From JBJKRF01 sp046704785 (GTDB lineage Bacteria; Chloroflexota; Anaerolineae; Anaerolineales; Villigracilaceae), in assembly GCA_046704785.1 (NCBI GenBank), contig JBJKRF010000021.1, positions 1 to 56,710 on the forward strand: 56,710 bases of DNA, written 5' to 3'. Below the pieces are notes generated by a model, which saw nothing but the letters and a program-made list of their open reading frames with translations, was not told the DNA's origin and searched no databases. How positions within the stretch are numbered: position 1 is the stretch's first letter; each line of letters opens with the position of its first letter. Shown in pieces: positions 6,553 through 15,561 of this stretch. Position numbers and translations under genes: made by a program.

Positions 6553-9500
6553 ATGACCACTCGCAAATACACAAACCGCCGCTATCTGGATGCCCTCGAA
6601 AAGAAAGTGCTTGTCTTCGACGGCGCCATGGGCACCAGCCTGCAGCTTCAAAACCTGGCCGCCGAACACTTCGGCGGTGAGAAACTCAACGGCTGCAACG
6701 ATTACCTCGTCATCTCCTACCCGCAGGCGGTGGAAAGCGTCCACCGCTCGTTCCTCGAGGTGGGCGTGGACGTGATCGAGACCGACACCTTCCGCGCCAA
6801 TCGCCTGACCATGAAGGAATACGACCTGCAGGATCGCGTCGTTGAGATGAATCGCACCGCCGCCGCCTTGGCGCGCCACCTGGCCGACGAATACACCCAG
6901 AAGACAGGCCAACCTCGCTTCGTGGCCGGTTCCATTGGCCCCTCGGGCAAACTGCCCTCCGCCGACGACCCGGAACTCTCCAATATCAGCTTCGACGAAC
7001 TGGTCGACATCTTCCGCGAACAGGCTATCGGCTTGCTGCGCGGTGGAGCGGATGTCCTGCTGATAGAGACCTCGCAGGACATCCTGGAAGTCAAAGCTGC
7101 CATTCTCGGCCTGCAGAAAGCCTTCGAGGAAACCGGCCTCTCCATCCCCGTCCAGGCGCAGGTCACGCTCGATACCACCGGGCGCATGCTGCTCGGCACC
7201 GACATCGCCGCCGCGCTGACCATCCTGGAGGGCTTGCCCATCGATGTCATCGGTCTGAACTGCTCCACTGGCCCCGAACACATGCGTGAGCCGATTCGCG
7301 TGCTGGGCGAACAGTCCAACCTGCCGGTGTCGTGCATCCCCAACGCCGGGCTGCCGCTCAACGTCGACGGACAAGCCGTCTATCCGCTTGAACCGGAACC
7401 TTTCGCCTCGGCCCTGTATGAATTCGTCGAAAAGCACAACATTTCGGTCGTGGGCGGATGCTGCGGGACGACTCCTGCCCATTTGAAATTACTCGTCGAA
7501 AAATTGGGGAATCACCCGCATCCGGCCCGCCCCGATCAATCTACCCCGCGGCTTTCTTCCTCCATCGCAGCCACGCTCATGCACCAGGACCCGCCGCCCA
7601 CGCTGTTGGGCGAGCGCTGCAACGCGCAGGGCTCGCGCAAGTTCAAACGCCTGCTGCTGGCCGATGACTACGATGGTATCCTGGAAGTGGCCCGCGAGCA
7701 GGTGGCCGGCGGCGCGCACGCCCTCGACATCTCCGTGGCCGTCACCGAACGCCCCGACGAGGGCGAGCAGATGCGCAAGGTGGTCAAAAAGCTCGAAATG
7801 GGCGTGGACGTGCCGCTGGTGATCGACACCACCGAACCCGACGTGATGGAAATCGCGCTCAAGACCGCGCCCGGGCGCTGCCTGCTCAACTCCACCCACC
7901 TCGAGGCGGGCCGCACCAAAGCCGATAAAGTCTTCGGGCTGGCTAAGGCCCATAACGCGGCGGTGTTGTGCCTGACCATCGATGAAAGCGGCATGGGCAA
8001 AACGGCGCAGCGCAAACTGGACATCGCCAAACGCATCCACGACATTGCCGTGAACGACCACGGCCTGCGCCCGCAGGACCTGGTCTTCGACGCCCTGACT
8101 TTTACGCTGGCCACCGGCGACCCCGAATTTGCCAATTCCGCCATCGACACCATCGAAGGCATTCGCCTGATCAAGCAAAACCTGCCCGGCGTCTCCACCT
8201 CGCTGGGCGTCTCCAACCTGTCTTTCGGACTCGCTCCACAGGCTCGCCCGGTGCTGAATTCGGTCATGCTCTATCACGCCGTGCGAGCCGGGCTCGACAT
8301 GGCAATCGTCAACGCCGCACACGTCAAACCTTACGTCGAGATCGACGCCGAAGAACGCGAACTGGCCGAGGACCTGATCTTCAATCGCCGTCCCGATGCG
8401 CTGCAACGCCTGATCGAACATTTCGAATCGGTGGATGCCACGCAAGAGACCTCCGCGCAGGCCAATCCCACCGAAGGCATGACGCCCGAAGAACGCCTGC
8501 ACTGGAGCATCCTGCACCGCCATAAAGATGGCGTGGAAGCCGACATCGACGAGATTATCAACCGCCCCCCCGCTCCCGGAGAAACGCTCCCAACAAAACA
8601 CGAGATCGCCGTCCACACCCTCAACACCGTGCTGCTGCCCGCCATGAAAGAAGTGGGCGACAAGTTCGGGGCGGGCGAACTGATTTTGCCCTTCGTGCTG
8701 CAATCTGCCGAGGTGATGAAAAAATCTGTCGCGCACCTCGAGAACTATCTCGAAAAGAAGGAAGGCGTCAGCAAAGGGCTGGTCGTGCTGGCCACCGTCT
8801 ACGGCGACGTGCACGACATCGGCAAGAACCTGGTCAAGACCATCCTATCCAACAACGGCTACGACGTGATCGACCTGGGCAAACAGGTTCCGGCGGAGAC
8901 GATCATCTCCAAAGCGGTGGAAGTCAACGCGACGGCCATCGGCCTGTCGGCGCTGCTGGTCAGCACGTCCAAACAAATGCCGTTGATCGTCAACGAACTC
9001 AAGCGGCGCGATCTACCCTTTCCGGTGCTAGTGGGTGGTGCGGCCATCAACCGCCGCTTTGGACGGCGCATCCTCTTCACGGAGGACGGCGCCGCCTACG
9101 ACCCCGGTGTGTTCTACTGCAAGGACGCCTTCGAGGGTCTGGAGACGATGGACCGTTTAATCGACGCCGACAAAAAACCGGCCCTGCTCGAACAACTGCA
9201 CCGCGAAGCAGAACTGGAGATGGGACGCGCCTCGCAGACGCCCGCCTATCGCAAAACCGCAGGCAACCATTCGAACATTGTTCCCGCGCCGATCAAATCA
9301 CCGGAGAAATGGGGCGTGCGCGTCGTCCGAGACATGCCGCTCGAAATCGTCTTGCAATATCTGAACATCAACGAGCTCTACCGCCTCTCGTGGGGCGCGA
9401 AGAACACGCATGGTCCCGCCTGGGAAAAACTGCAAAAGGAATTCGACCGGCGCCTCGAAAAGATGAAAAAGGACGCGCTGCGCTACAAGTGGCTCAAACC

Positions 9501-10083
9501 CCAGGGCGTTTACGGCATTTTCCCCTGCCAGGCAGATGGCGACGAATTGATCGTTTACGACCCCGAATCCGATCTATCTGCCAATCCGTTGGAGAAAGTC
9601 CGTTTACGGTTCCCGCGCCAACCCTATGACGATCACCTGTGCCTGGCAGATTACTTCGCCCCGGTGGGGTCCGGCCCGTTGGACGTGGTAGCCTTCCAAA
9701 TAGTGACGGTGGGGCAGGAAGCCACCGAAAAGTTCGACAAGCTCCAGGCCGCCGGCGACTACAGCGAGGCGTATTTCACACATGGCGTAGCCGTCCAGTC
9801 GGCGGAGGCCACCGCCGAGTACCTGCACCGCCACATACGTCGCGAGTTGGGCCTGCCCGAAGATCAGGGCAAACGCTATTCGTGGGGCTATCCGGCTATC
9901 CCGGAGCTGGAGGACCATCGTAAAGTCTTCGACCTGCTGCCCGCCGAAAGTGAACTGGGAATGTCGCTCTCGGCCGCCTATCAATTGGTTCCCGAACAAT
10001 CGACGGCAGCGATTATCGTACACCACAAAGACGCGAAGTACTACTCCGTGGGCGAAAGCCGTGTGGAGCAGTTGATGCGGTAG
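6553..10083 (+). CDS. metH: Cobalamin-dependent methionine synthase
   Basis: A 1176-residue modular enzyme that makes methionine from homocysteine and methyl-tetrahydrofolate. Domains in order: a homocysteine/zinc barrel (~1-325) with ligands Cys237 in GLNCSTGP and Cys303/Cys304 in GGCCGT; a pterin-binding barrel (~350-610, starting near LLGERCNAQGSRKF); a cobalamin cap and Rossmann domain (~640-880) with the lower-ligand motif DVHDIG (His754), GLSALLVSTS and VLVGGAA; and a SAM-binding reactivation domain (~920-1176) with RYSWGYPAIPELEDH. All four modules are complete. GGAGA precedes the ATG at good spacing. It is the last gene of the SAM-riboswitch gene set, which is the expected kind of target. 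No separate terminator is visible in the 63-nt gap upstream. Confidence 0.97.
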   Translation: MTTRKYTNRRYLDALEKKVLVFDGAMGTSLQLQNLAAEHFGGEKLNGCNDYLVISYPQAVESVHRSFLEVGVDVIETDTFRANRLTMKEYDLQDRVVEMNRTAAALARHLADEYTQKTGQPRFVAGSIGPSGKLPSADDPELSNISFDELVDIFREQAIGLLRGGADVLLIETSQDILEVKAAILGLQKAFEETGLSIPVQAQVTLDTTGRMLLGTDIAAALTILEGLPIDVIGLNCSTGPEHMREPIRVLGEQSNLPVSCIPNAGLPLNVDGQAVYPLEPEPFASALYEFVEKHNISVVGGCCGTTPAHLKLLVEKLGNHPHPARPDQSTPRLSSSIAATLMHQDPPPTLLGERCNAQGSRKFKRLLLADDYDGILEVAREQVAGGAHALDISVAVTERPDEGEQMRKVVKKLEMGVDVPLVIDTTEPDVMEIALKTAPGRCLLNSTHLEAGRTKADKVFGLAKAHNAAVLCLTIDESGMGKTAQRKLDIAKRIHDIAVNDHGLRPQDLVFDALTFTLATGDPEFANSAIDTIEGIRLIKQNLPGVSTSLGVSNLSFGLAPQARPVLNSVMLYHAVRAGLDMAIVNAAHVKPYVEIDAEERELAEDLIFNRRPDALQRLIEHFESVDATQETSAQANPTEGMTPEERLHWSILHRHKDGVEADIDEIINRPPAPGETLPTKHEIAVHTLNTVLLPAMKEVGDKFGAGELILPFVLQSAEVMKKSVAHLENYLEKKEGVSKGLVVLATVYGDVHDIGKNLVKTILSNNGYDVIDLGKQVPAETIISKAVEVNATAIGLSALLVSTSKQMPLIVNELKRRDLPFPVLVGGAAINRRFGRRILFTEDGAAYDPGVFYCKDAFEGLETMDRLIDADKKPALLEQLHREAELEMGRASQTPAYRKTAGNHSNIVPAPIKSPEKWGVRVVRDMPLEIVLQYLNINELYRLSWGAKNTHGPAWEKLQKEFDRRLEKMKKDALRYKWLKPQGVYGIFPCQADGDELIVYDPESDLSANPLEKVRLRFPRQPYDDHLCLADYFAPVGSGPLDVVAFQIVTVGQEATEKFDKLQAAGDYSEAYFTHGVAVQSAEATAEYLHRHIRRELGLPEDQGKRYSWGYPAIPELEDHRKVFDLLPAESELGMSLSAAYQLVPEQSTAAIIVHHKDAKYYSVGESRVEQLMR

Positions 10084-10113
10084 GCGTAGGCACAACATGG
10101 GAACATCGAGACT

Positions 10114-12189
10114 ATGAAAATATTACGACGAATTTTGACATGGGAATACTTGCCATTGGTTCTATTGGTAGGGATAAGCCTGGTGGTCGGCGTCTGGACC
10201 TTGCGCGATTACGGCGTTAGTTGGGATGAGCCCGGCAATTATATGTACGGCCAGCATTCCTTGCTGAATTACTACAACCTGTTCCACGGGCTGCCGGTTA
10301 CACCGTTCGACCATCTGCACCTGGACCAAAAAGGGCCGGCCTTCTTCATGTTGTCGCAATTGCTGGCGCAACTGTTCGTCTCTCTGGTGCCATCCTGGTC
10401 GAGCATCAACGGCATACACCTGGCGTATTTCCTGACGTTCCAGGCCGCGGTCGTGGCGATGTACTTCCTCTCCCGGCGTTGGATTCGACCCTGGGCGGCC
10501 TTCGGGACGACAGCCTTGTTTGCCACGCAGCCCGTCATCTGGGGACACGCTTTTATGAACGCCAAGGACACACCTTTCATGGCGTTCTTTCTGATCAGCG
10601 TCACGGTCGGGCTGTACACCATGGACCACGTATTGAACACGCCGACGCCTGACGAACAAATTTCGCCTCACCTACAAACGACGATGGCGCGCGCCCGCGA
10701 AGACTGGCGTCAGTTGTCGCCCCGGTCAAAACGGAAATGGGGCATTCTCAGTCTATTCGGCGTGTTATTGGGCGTGCTGATTTTCTTGGCACAGGGAGCC
10801 ATCAGCGCCCTGGCTGTCCAAATGGTTTCCCAGGCGTATTACCACGGGAACAGCCCGATTGGGAAATTGTTCGGCTTCTTTGCCAACAGTGCACAGAATA
10901 TGCCATTGGGATACTACATAGATCAAGCTCAGGCGCTGTCCGGTGCCCTGGTGATTTTTGTGGTGGTCCTGATTGTTCTTGGAATCATCCTTGGCTTTAT
11001 TCTGACTCTCGACTCGTTGCGAACTGCGGCCAAAAGTTTCCTCCGCGCCCTGGGCGCTTATCTGGTCAACCCACGTATTCTGGTGGCCGCTATCCTTTTA
11101 GGGGCAACGGTTTCCATTCGCGTCTTGGGCCCGCTGGCAGGGTGTATCGTGGCTTTCTATGCGCTGGCGCGCTGTTTCAAACGGGCAGCGCCCTCCGTGA
11201 CGGCTTACGCCGCGCTGACAATCCTGGTCGCTTATCTCACCTGGCCCTACCTGTGGTTCTCGCCGATTGGGAACTTTGTGGGCTCACTGGACCTGATGTC
11301 AAAATACGTCTGGACCTTGCCGGTGCTGTTCAACGGGACTTTCTACACCCCCGATAAATTGCCGCGTTTCTTTCTACCCGAAATGTTCGCCATCCAGTTG
11401 ACTGAACCGGTGCTGGTACTTCTCTTGGTCGGCCTGGTCGTCATCCTACTGGGCCTGCGCAAAGATCAAATCTTCGACAAACTTCGCAAATGGATGAGGC
11501 GGAAGGCCGATCAGGGCAACATAGTTCCCACCCACTCATCTGAAACTACTACACTGCCTGCGGGCCCCCGCTATTTCAGCGCAGAATTTGCCGGTCTGGT
11601 CCTCTGGTTTGCATTACCGGTGGCAGCGCCGGTTTTCTTCGGCAGCACAGTCTACGACAACTTCCGGCAGTTTATCTTCGTCCTTCCGCCGCTCTTGCTG
11701 ATCGCCGGAATTGGCCTGAATGCCATCTTCTCGAAATGGAACAATACCATCCTGAAAGTCATTATTCTATTGGCAGTCATCGCGCCGGGAGTCTATGCGG
11801 GCGTGAGGCTGCATCCGTACGAATACGTCTATTACAATAGCCTGGTTGGTGGGACGGGCGGCGCCTACCGTAAGTTCGAACTGGATTATTGGGTGACTTC
11901 TTACGAAGAGGCCGGGCACATCCTGAATCAGATCGCGCCGCCGAACGCCCGGGTGATTGTCTTCGGACCCGACTCGATCATCAACAACTACACTCGCCCC
12001 GATATCAAGCTGGTCACCCCACAAGATGCCATCAACCTGAACATCAAAGCAGACTATTATGTCTCATCGACCCGTTGGAATTTTGATGTGCGCTGTCCGG
12101 GCGGGAAAACCGTCGCCGAAATTGGGCGCGAGGGCGCCGTATTTACGGTCATCAAACAGTTGACGGGCAACATGAAGGATTGTCCATAA
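10114..12189 (+). CDS. GT-C (GT39/PMT-like) membrane glycosyltransferase
   Basis: A 691-residue polytopic membrane protein of the GT-C superfamily. Such enzymes use polyprenyl-phosphate-linked sugars and act on the outer face of the membrane. The first membrane helix (LPLVLLVGISLVVGVWTL) is followed by a first outer loop with an acidic SWDEPGNY motif, the expected catalytic position. A later loop has HAFMNAKDTPFMAFF, which is typical of this group. About ten hydrophobic segments follow, and the C-terminal ~130 residues form a soluble outer domain. It starts 30 nt after metH and may share its transcript. The sugar and acceptor are unknown. Confidence 0.75.
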   Translation: MKILRRILTWEYLPLVLLVGISLVVGVWTLRDYGVSWDEPGNYMYGQHSLLNYYNLFHGLPVTPFDHLHLDQKGPAFFMLSQLLAQLFVSLVPSWSSINGIHLAYFLTFQAAVVAMYFLSRRWIRPWAAFGTTALFATQPVIWGHAFMNAKDTPFMAFFLISVTVGLYTMDHVLNTPTPDEQISPHLQTTMARAREDWRQLSPRSKRKWGILSLFGVLLGVLIFLAQGAISALAVQMVSQAYYHGNSPIGKLFGFFANSAQNMPLGYYIDQAQALSGALVIFVVVLIVLGIILGFILTLDSLRTAAKSFLRALGAYLVNPRILVAAILLGATVSIRVLGPLAGCIVAFYALARCFKRAAPSVTAYAALTILVAYLTWPYLWFSPIGNFVGSLDLMSKYVWTLPVLFNGTFYTPDKLPRFFLPEMFAIQLTEPVLVLLLVGLVVILLGLRKDQIFDKLRKWMRRKADQGNIVPTHSSETTTLPAGPRYFSAEFAGLVLWFALPVAAPVFFGSTVYDNFRQFIFVLPPLLLIAGIGLNAIFSKWNNTILKVIILLAVIAPGVYAGVRLHPYEYVYYNSLVGGTGGAYRKFELDYWVTSYEEAGHILNQIAPPNARVIVFGPDSIINNYTRPDIKLVTPQDAINLNIKADYYVSSTRWNFDVRCPGGKTVAEIGREGAVFTVIKQLTGNMKDCP

Positions 12190-12201
12190 AGCGCTGCACG
12201 C

Positions 12202-12258
12202 ATTCATCCATCTACTCCCTTTCTATTAGGAATCTTTCCTTTTCCCGTTAATCACGGG
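12202..12258 (+). repeat. Dispersed repeat copy with CCCGT/ACGGG palindrome
   Basis: The stretch ends in TTTTCCCGTTAATCACGGG (palindrome CCCGT-TAATC-ACGGG at 12244-12258). A similar stretch with nearly the same palindrome occurs at 44578-44640. The palindrome lies about 17 nt upstream of a TAAAAT -10-like box at 12275-12280, so it could also be an operator for coaX. Confidence 0.45.
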
Positions 12259-12286
12259 AGAACCTGATTAACGATAAAATAGATTT

Positions 12287-13051
12287 ATGCTCCTGGCAAT
12301 TGACCTAGGCAATACCAACCTGACGATTGGCCTGTACGAGGGCGAGACGTTGAACGCCCACTGGCGGCTGGCTACCGACCACGCGCGTATGCCCGACGAG
12401 TACGGCTTGCAACTGCTTGGACTGCTGCAAAACGCCGGACGAACGACCGCCGACCTGACCGGCATTGTCATCTCCTCGGTCGTGCCGCCGCTGACAGGGC
12501 GCGTCGTCCGGGCTTGCGAGCAATATCTCAAGCAGGAACCGCTGGTGGTGGATACCGGCGTCAAAACGGGAATTCGCATCCGCTATGAGGATCCCAAAGC
12601 GGTCGGCGCGGATCGCGTATGCGACGCGGTGGCGGTCGTGCACCGGTACGGCGGCCCGGCCTGCGTGGTGGATTTCGGTACGGCCACCACCTTCAACGCC
12701 ATCACAAAAGAAGGGGATTATCTTGGGGGGGCCATCACCGCCGGGGTCAACCTGGCTGCCGAGGCGTTGTATACCCACGCCGCCAAACTCCAGCGCATCG
12801 ACTTGCAGCGCCCGCCCTCCGTGATCGGGCGCAACACCGTCCATGCTATGCAATCGGGACTGATATTCGGTTACGTCAGCATGACCGAAGGCTTGGTCGA
12901 ACGCTTTCGCAAGGAACTCGGCCCCGATATGAAAGTCATCGCCACTGGCGGCCTGGCAGAGATCGTGGCTGGTGAAACCTCCGTGATTCAGGTGGTCGCC
13001 CCCTGGTTGACGCTCGACGGCCTGCGTCTCATCTGGGAGTTGAACCGCTGA
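12287..13051 (+). CDS. coaX: Type III pantothenate kinase
   Basis: A 254-residue ASKHA-fold kinase that phosphorylates pantothenate, the first step of coenzyme A synthesis. The N-terminal phosphate motif is AIDLGNTNLTIGLY (residues 4-17). Also present are SSVVPPLT, VGADRVCDAVA, the second catalytic block DFGTATTFNAIT (~126-137), GAITAGVNL and ATGGLAEI. The length is typical. No Shine-Dalgarno is visible; a TAAAAT box ends only 6 nt before the ATG, so the mRNA may be leaderless. The stop codon TGA overlaps a possible CTG start of the next membrane gene. Confidence 0.95.
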   Translation: MLLAIDLGNTNLTIGLYEGETLNAHWRLATDHARMPDEYGLQLLGLLQNAGRTTADLTGIVISSVVPPLTGRVVRACEQYLKQEPLVVDTGVKTGIRIRYEDPKAVGADRVCDAVAVVHRYGGPACVVDFGTATTFNAITKEGDYLGGAITAGVNLAAEALYTHAAKLQRIDLQRPPSVIGRNTVHAMQSGLIFGYVSMTEGLVERFRKELGPDMKVIATGGLAEIVAGETSVIQVVAPWLTLDGLRLIWELNR

Positions 13052-14541
13052 ATTCCGTCCTTCAACGAACGACGACGTTCTACCACGACGCACTTCGTGG
13101 CGAAAACAACGCACGTTCCCACCTTCTGCTTACCTTCATTACTTTGTGCGGACTCGTTCTGCGTCTCGGCGGCTTGAACGCCCCGGTGACATACGACGAG
13201 GCTTATACCTATGTAGCCTTCGCCTCGCGCTCATGGTGGGGCGCGCTCTCCGACTACTCTGTCCCCAACAACCACATCTTTCATACCCTGCTCGTTCAAC
13301 TGGCAGTGCACATATTTGGCAATCACCCCTGGAGTCTGCGTTTGCCGGCGTTGCTGGCCGGTCTGGCGCTCATTCCCGCCGCCTATGTTTTAGGCAAAAA
13401 ACTATACAGCACCGAAACCGGTCTGGTGGCTGCGGCACTGGTCGCTTATCTCCCCGAACTGGTCTTCTTCTCAACAGACGCCCGCGGCTACTCCCTGGTG
13501 GCGTTTTTCACGCTCTTGAGCTTCATCTTCGGGCTGCAAGTCACGCGCAAGAAGAGTCATCTCGCCTGGCAGGCGCTGGTGTTGTGCACCGCTCTTGGCT
13601 GTTTCACGGTCCCGACCATGCTGCTCCCTTCCGGCGGGCTGTTTCTATGGCTCCTGTTGGAAGGACTGCTCAACAAAACAATCGAGCGCAAACCTTATTT
13701 CGTCTCGTTCTTCCTATCGGGGAGCGCCAGCGTTTTATTGACCGCCGGTCTCTACCTGCCAGCCCTGGTCGTTTCTGGCTGGCATAAACTACTGGCGAAC
13801 GGCTTCGTCCAACCCGTGCAGGCCAAGGAATATTTCGGCTGGATCCTGGCCCAACATCTCAGCGATACCTGGACCACTTGGACTCAGGCCTTGCCGCTGG
13901 CCCTGACCGCGTTGCTCATCCTGGGCTTTCTCCTGGCCCTGGTGCTTTACAAACAGATCACCTCCACCCGTGTGCCGCTTCAACTGGCCCTGCTGGGTTG
14001 GATCACTTTTTGGGTGCTCCTGCGCCGCCCCGACGCCTACGACCGTTTCTGGTCGTTCCTGCTGGCCCCGGCCCTGCTATGGGCAGCCGCCGGACTCGTC
14101 GAAACGCTGCGACGCATCAAGGGGAGTCCGGCCTGGGTTCCTGCGGCGCTAACGAGTCTGGCCGTCGCCGGTCTGGTTGCTGTAGCGCTCATCAGCATTC
14201 CAACTATCCCCACACAGTGGGCCAAACTCAGCAATGCCGAAGCCAGCGCCTTGTACCTGAAAAACAACCTGCGTCCCGGCGACTTGGCGCTGGTGGGTTA
14301 CCCGAACAACGCACCCGTATGGTATTACCTCGAAGTCCATGGCGAGCCCGAATCCTACTGGCGAACCGACAGTGGCCACCCCAAACGGGCGTTTTTGTTG
14401 CTGGCGGCTAATCAAAAGACGCAGACTTTGGAAAGCATCGTCAAATCGTATGGGCTAGGCACCGGCATGTTCCTGCTTGACAAGGCCCAATACCTGGGAC
14501 GCTACGGGCAAATTTACTTGTATGTATGCAATGTTAAATAA
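13048..14541 (+). CDS. GT-C (GT39-like) membrane protein, probable CTG start
   Basis: A polytopic membrane protein, 497 residues if started at CTG 13048. The first membrane helix (HLLLTFITLCGLVLRL) runs into an outer loop with APVTYDEAYTYVAF, the acidic motif of GT39-type enzymes. About ten further helices and a short soluble C-terminus with no-repeat character follow. The frame is open well into coaX but has no ATG or GTG. The only listed alternative, TTG at 13144, would cut helix 1 in half. CTG at 13048 lies 8 nt after GGGAG and overlaps the coaX stop as CTGA, so I favour it. The substrate is unknown. Confidence 0.65.
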   Translation: MNSVLQRTTTFYHDALRGENNARSHLLLTFITLCGLVLRLGGLNAPVTYDEAYTYVAFASRSWWGALSDYSVPNNHIFHTLLVQLAVHIFGNHPWSLRLPALLAGLALIPAAYVLGKKLYSTETGLVAAALVAYLPELVFFSTDARGYSLVAFFTLLSFIFGLQVTRKKSHLAWQALVLCTALGCFTVPTMLLPSGGLFLWLLLEGLLNKTIERKPYFVSFFLSGSASVLLTAGLYLPALVVSGWHKLLANGFVQPVQAKEYFGWILAQHLSDTWTTWTQALPLALTALLILGFLLALVLYKQITSTRVPLQLALLGWITFWVLLRRPDAYDRFWSFLLAPALLWAAAGLVETLRRIKGSPAWVPAALTSLAVAGLVAVALISIPTIPTQWAKLSNAEASALYLKNNLRPGDLALVGYPNNAPVWYYLEVHGEPESYWRTDSGHPKRAFLLLAANQKTQTLESIVKSYGLGTGMFLLDKAQYLGRYGQIYLYVCNVK

Positions 14542-15466
14542 ACATTCATCAGGCCCCCCCCCTTTACTCAAGCAGATTTTTATCTCCGTTCTGTTGTTGC
14601 TGAGCGCCTGTGCGGGCAAGACGCCCACGGCGCCGGCACCCGTGAGCAGCGTGAGACCAACCGCCACGAACACAGCGCGCCCCTCGCAAACGGCCACGCC
14701 TCCAGCCTCAGCCACACTGACACCGACGGTTGCGCCTACAGCGACGTTGCCGCCTACGGCGCCCCCTTTGATGGTGCATCAGGGGCCGGGGAAAGTAGTA
14801 TGCCCGATCCTGCTCTACCATCGCATCGATATACCGTCTACGCCCAGCGAATATTACACCTCGCCGGATGACTTTCGGGCGCAAATGCAAGCCTTGAAGG
14901 ATTGGGGCTACACGCCCATCCCAATCTCGCTGTTGGTGCAGGCCATCAACTTTGGCGCCGACCTGCCCGCCCGTCCGGTGATATTGACCTTCGACGACGG
15001 TGACATCACCATTTACACCAACGCCTTTCCGATCATGAAAGCCATGGGATACGTCGGCGTGGTTTACATCGTCGCAGATCGCCTGCACGCTGACGGCTAT
15101 CTGAATGCCGAGCAACTCAAGGAACTCGCTGCCGCCGGTTGGGAAATAGGCAGCCACAGCATGACACACGTCGACCTGACGACCATCCCAGACGCCACCT
15201 GGGAGATCGCCCAGTCGAAAACCACGCTGGAGAAAGCAGTGGGGGTCAAAATCAGGAGCTTCGCTTACCCCTTCGGGCTGAAATCCGACCCGGTGGTCGC
15301 CAAAACGCGTGATTATTACAACTCGGCAGTTGGCTTGGGGCCGCTTTTTACACAGAGCGGCAACAATATTTTCTACCTATGGCGGCGACCAGTCAAATAT
15401 GGCTGGGACTTGAAGACATTTGGCTCGTTTCTGCCCTGGAACACGCCTCCTACGCCGCAACCTTGA
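14522..15466 (+). CDS. Polysaccharide deacetylase lipoprotein (NodB fold)
   Basis: A ~314-residue lipoprotein. The signal peptide is LLKQIFISVLLLLSAC with a lipobox Cys, then a Thr/Pro linker to about residue 85. The NodB homology domain follows: ILLYHRI, LTFDDGD (metal-binding Asp pair), SHSMTHVDL (His-x3-His) and SFAYPFG. Family members remove N- or O-acetyl groups from chitin-, peptidoglycan- or exopolysaccharide-like polymers outside the cell. It overlaps the previous membrane gene by about 20 nt. The start is either ATG 14522 or ATG 14531; neither has a strong ribosome binding site, consistent with translational coupling. The substrate polymer cannot be told from the sequence. Confidence 0.83.
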   Translation: MYAMLNKHSSGPPPLLKQIFISVLLLLSACAGKTPTAPAPVSSVRPTATNTARPSQTATPPASATLTPTVAPTATLPPTAPPLMVHQGPGKVVCPILLYHRIDIPSTPSEYYTSPDDFRAQMQALKDWGYTPIPISLLVQAINFGADLPARPVILTFDDGDITIYTNAFPIMKAMGYVGVVYIVADRLHADGYLNAEQLKELAAAGWEIGSHSMTHVDLTTIPDATWEIAQSKTTLEKAVGVKIRSFAYPFGLKSDPVVAKTRDYYNSAVGLGPLFTQSGNNIFYLWRRPVKYGWDLKTFGSFLPWNTPPTPQP

Positions 15467-15471
15467 CCGCA

Positions 15472-15554
15472 GCAAACGACATCGTTTGCCCTGATGAAAA
15501 CCGGATGAGAATCCGGCCGATAAAATTCGGTGAGCGAATAATTAACAGTATAAT
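15472..15554 (+). promoter_or_regulatory. Two hairpins then a TATAAT box
   Basis: GCAAACGA at 15472-15479 mirrors TCGTTTGC at 15482-15489. Next, CCGGAT at 15501-15506 mirrors ATCCGG at 15511-15516 with a GAGA loop. A perfect TATAAT at 15549-15554 ends 7 nt before the ATG of the prolyl isomerase gene, so its mRNA would be nearly leaderless. The -35 (TTCGGT at 15526-15531) is poor. Confidence 0.45.
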
Positions 15555-15561
15555 CGTGGGA

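Noticed and set aside
7489..8814. Minus-strand frame of 441 codons within metH
   Set aside because: It is a shadow of the high-GC metH codons: His/Val/Gly/Asp-rich with no recognisable motif, while metH is intact on the plus strand.
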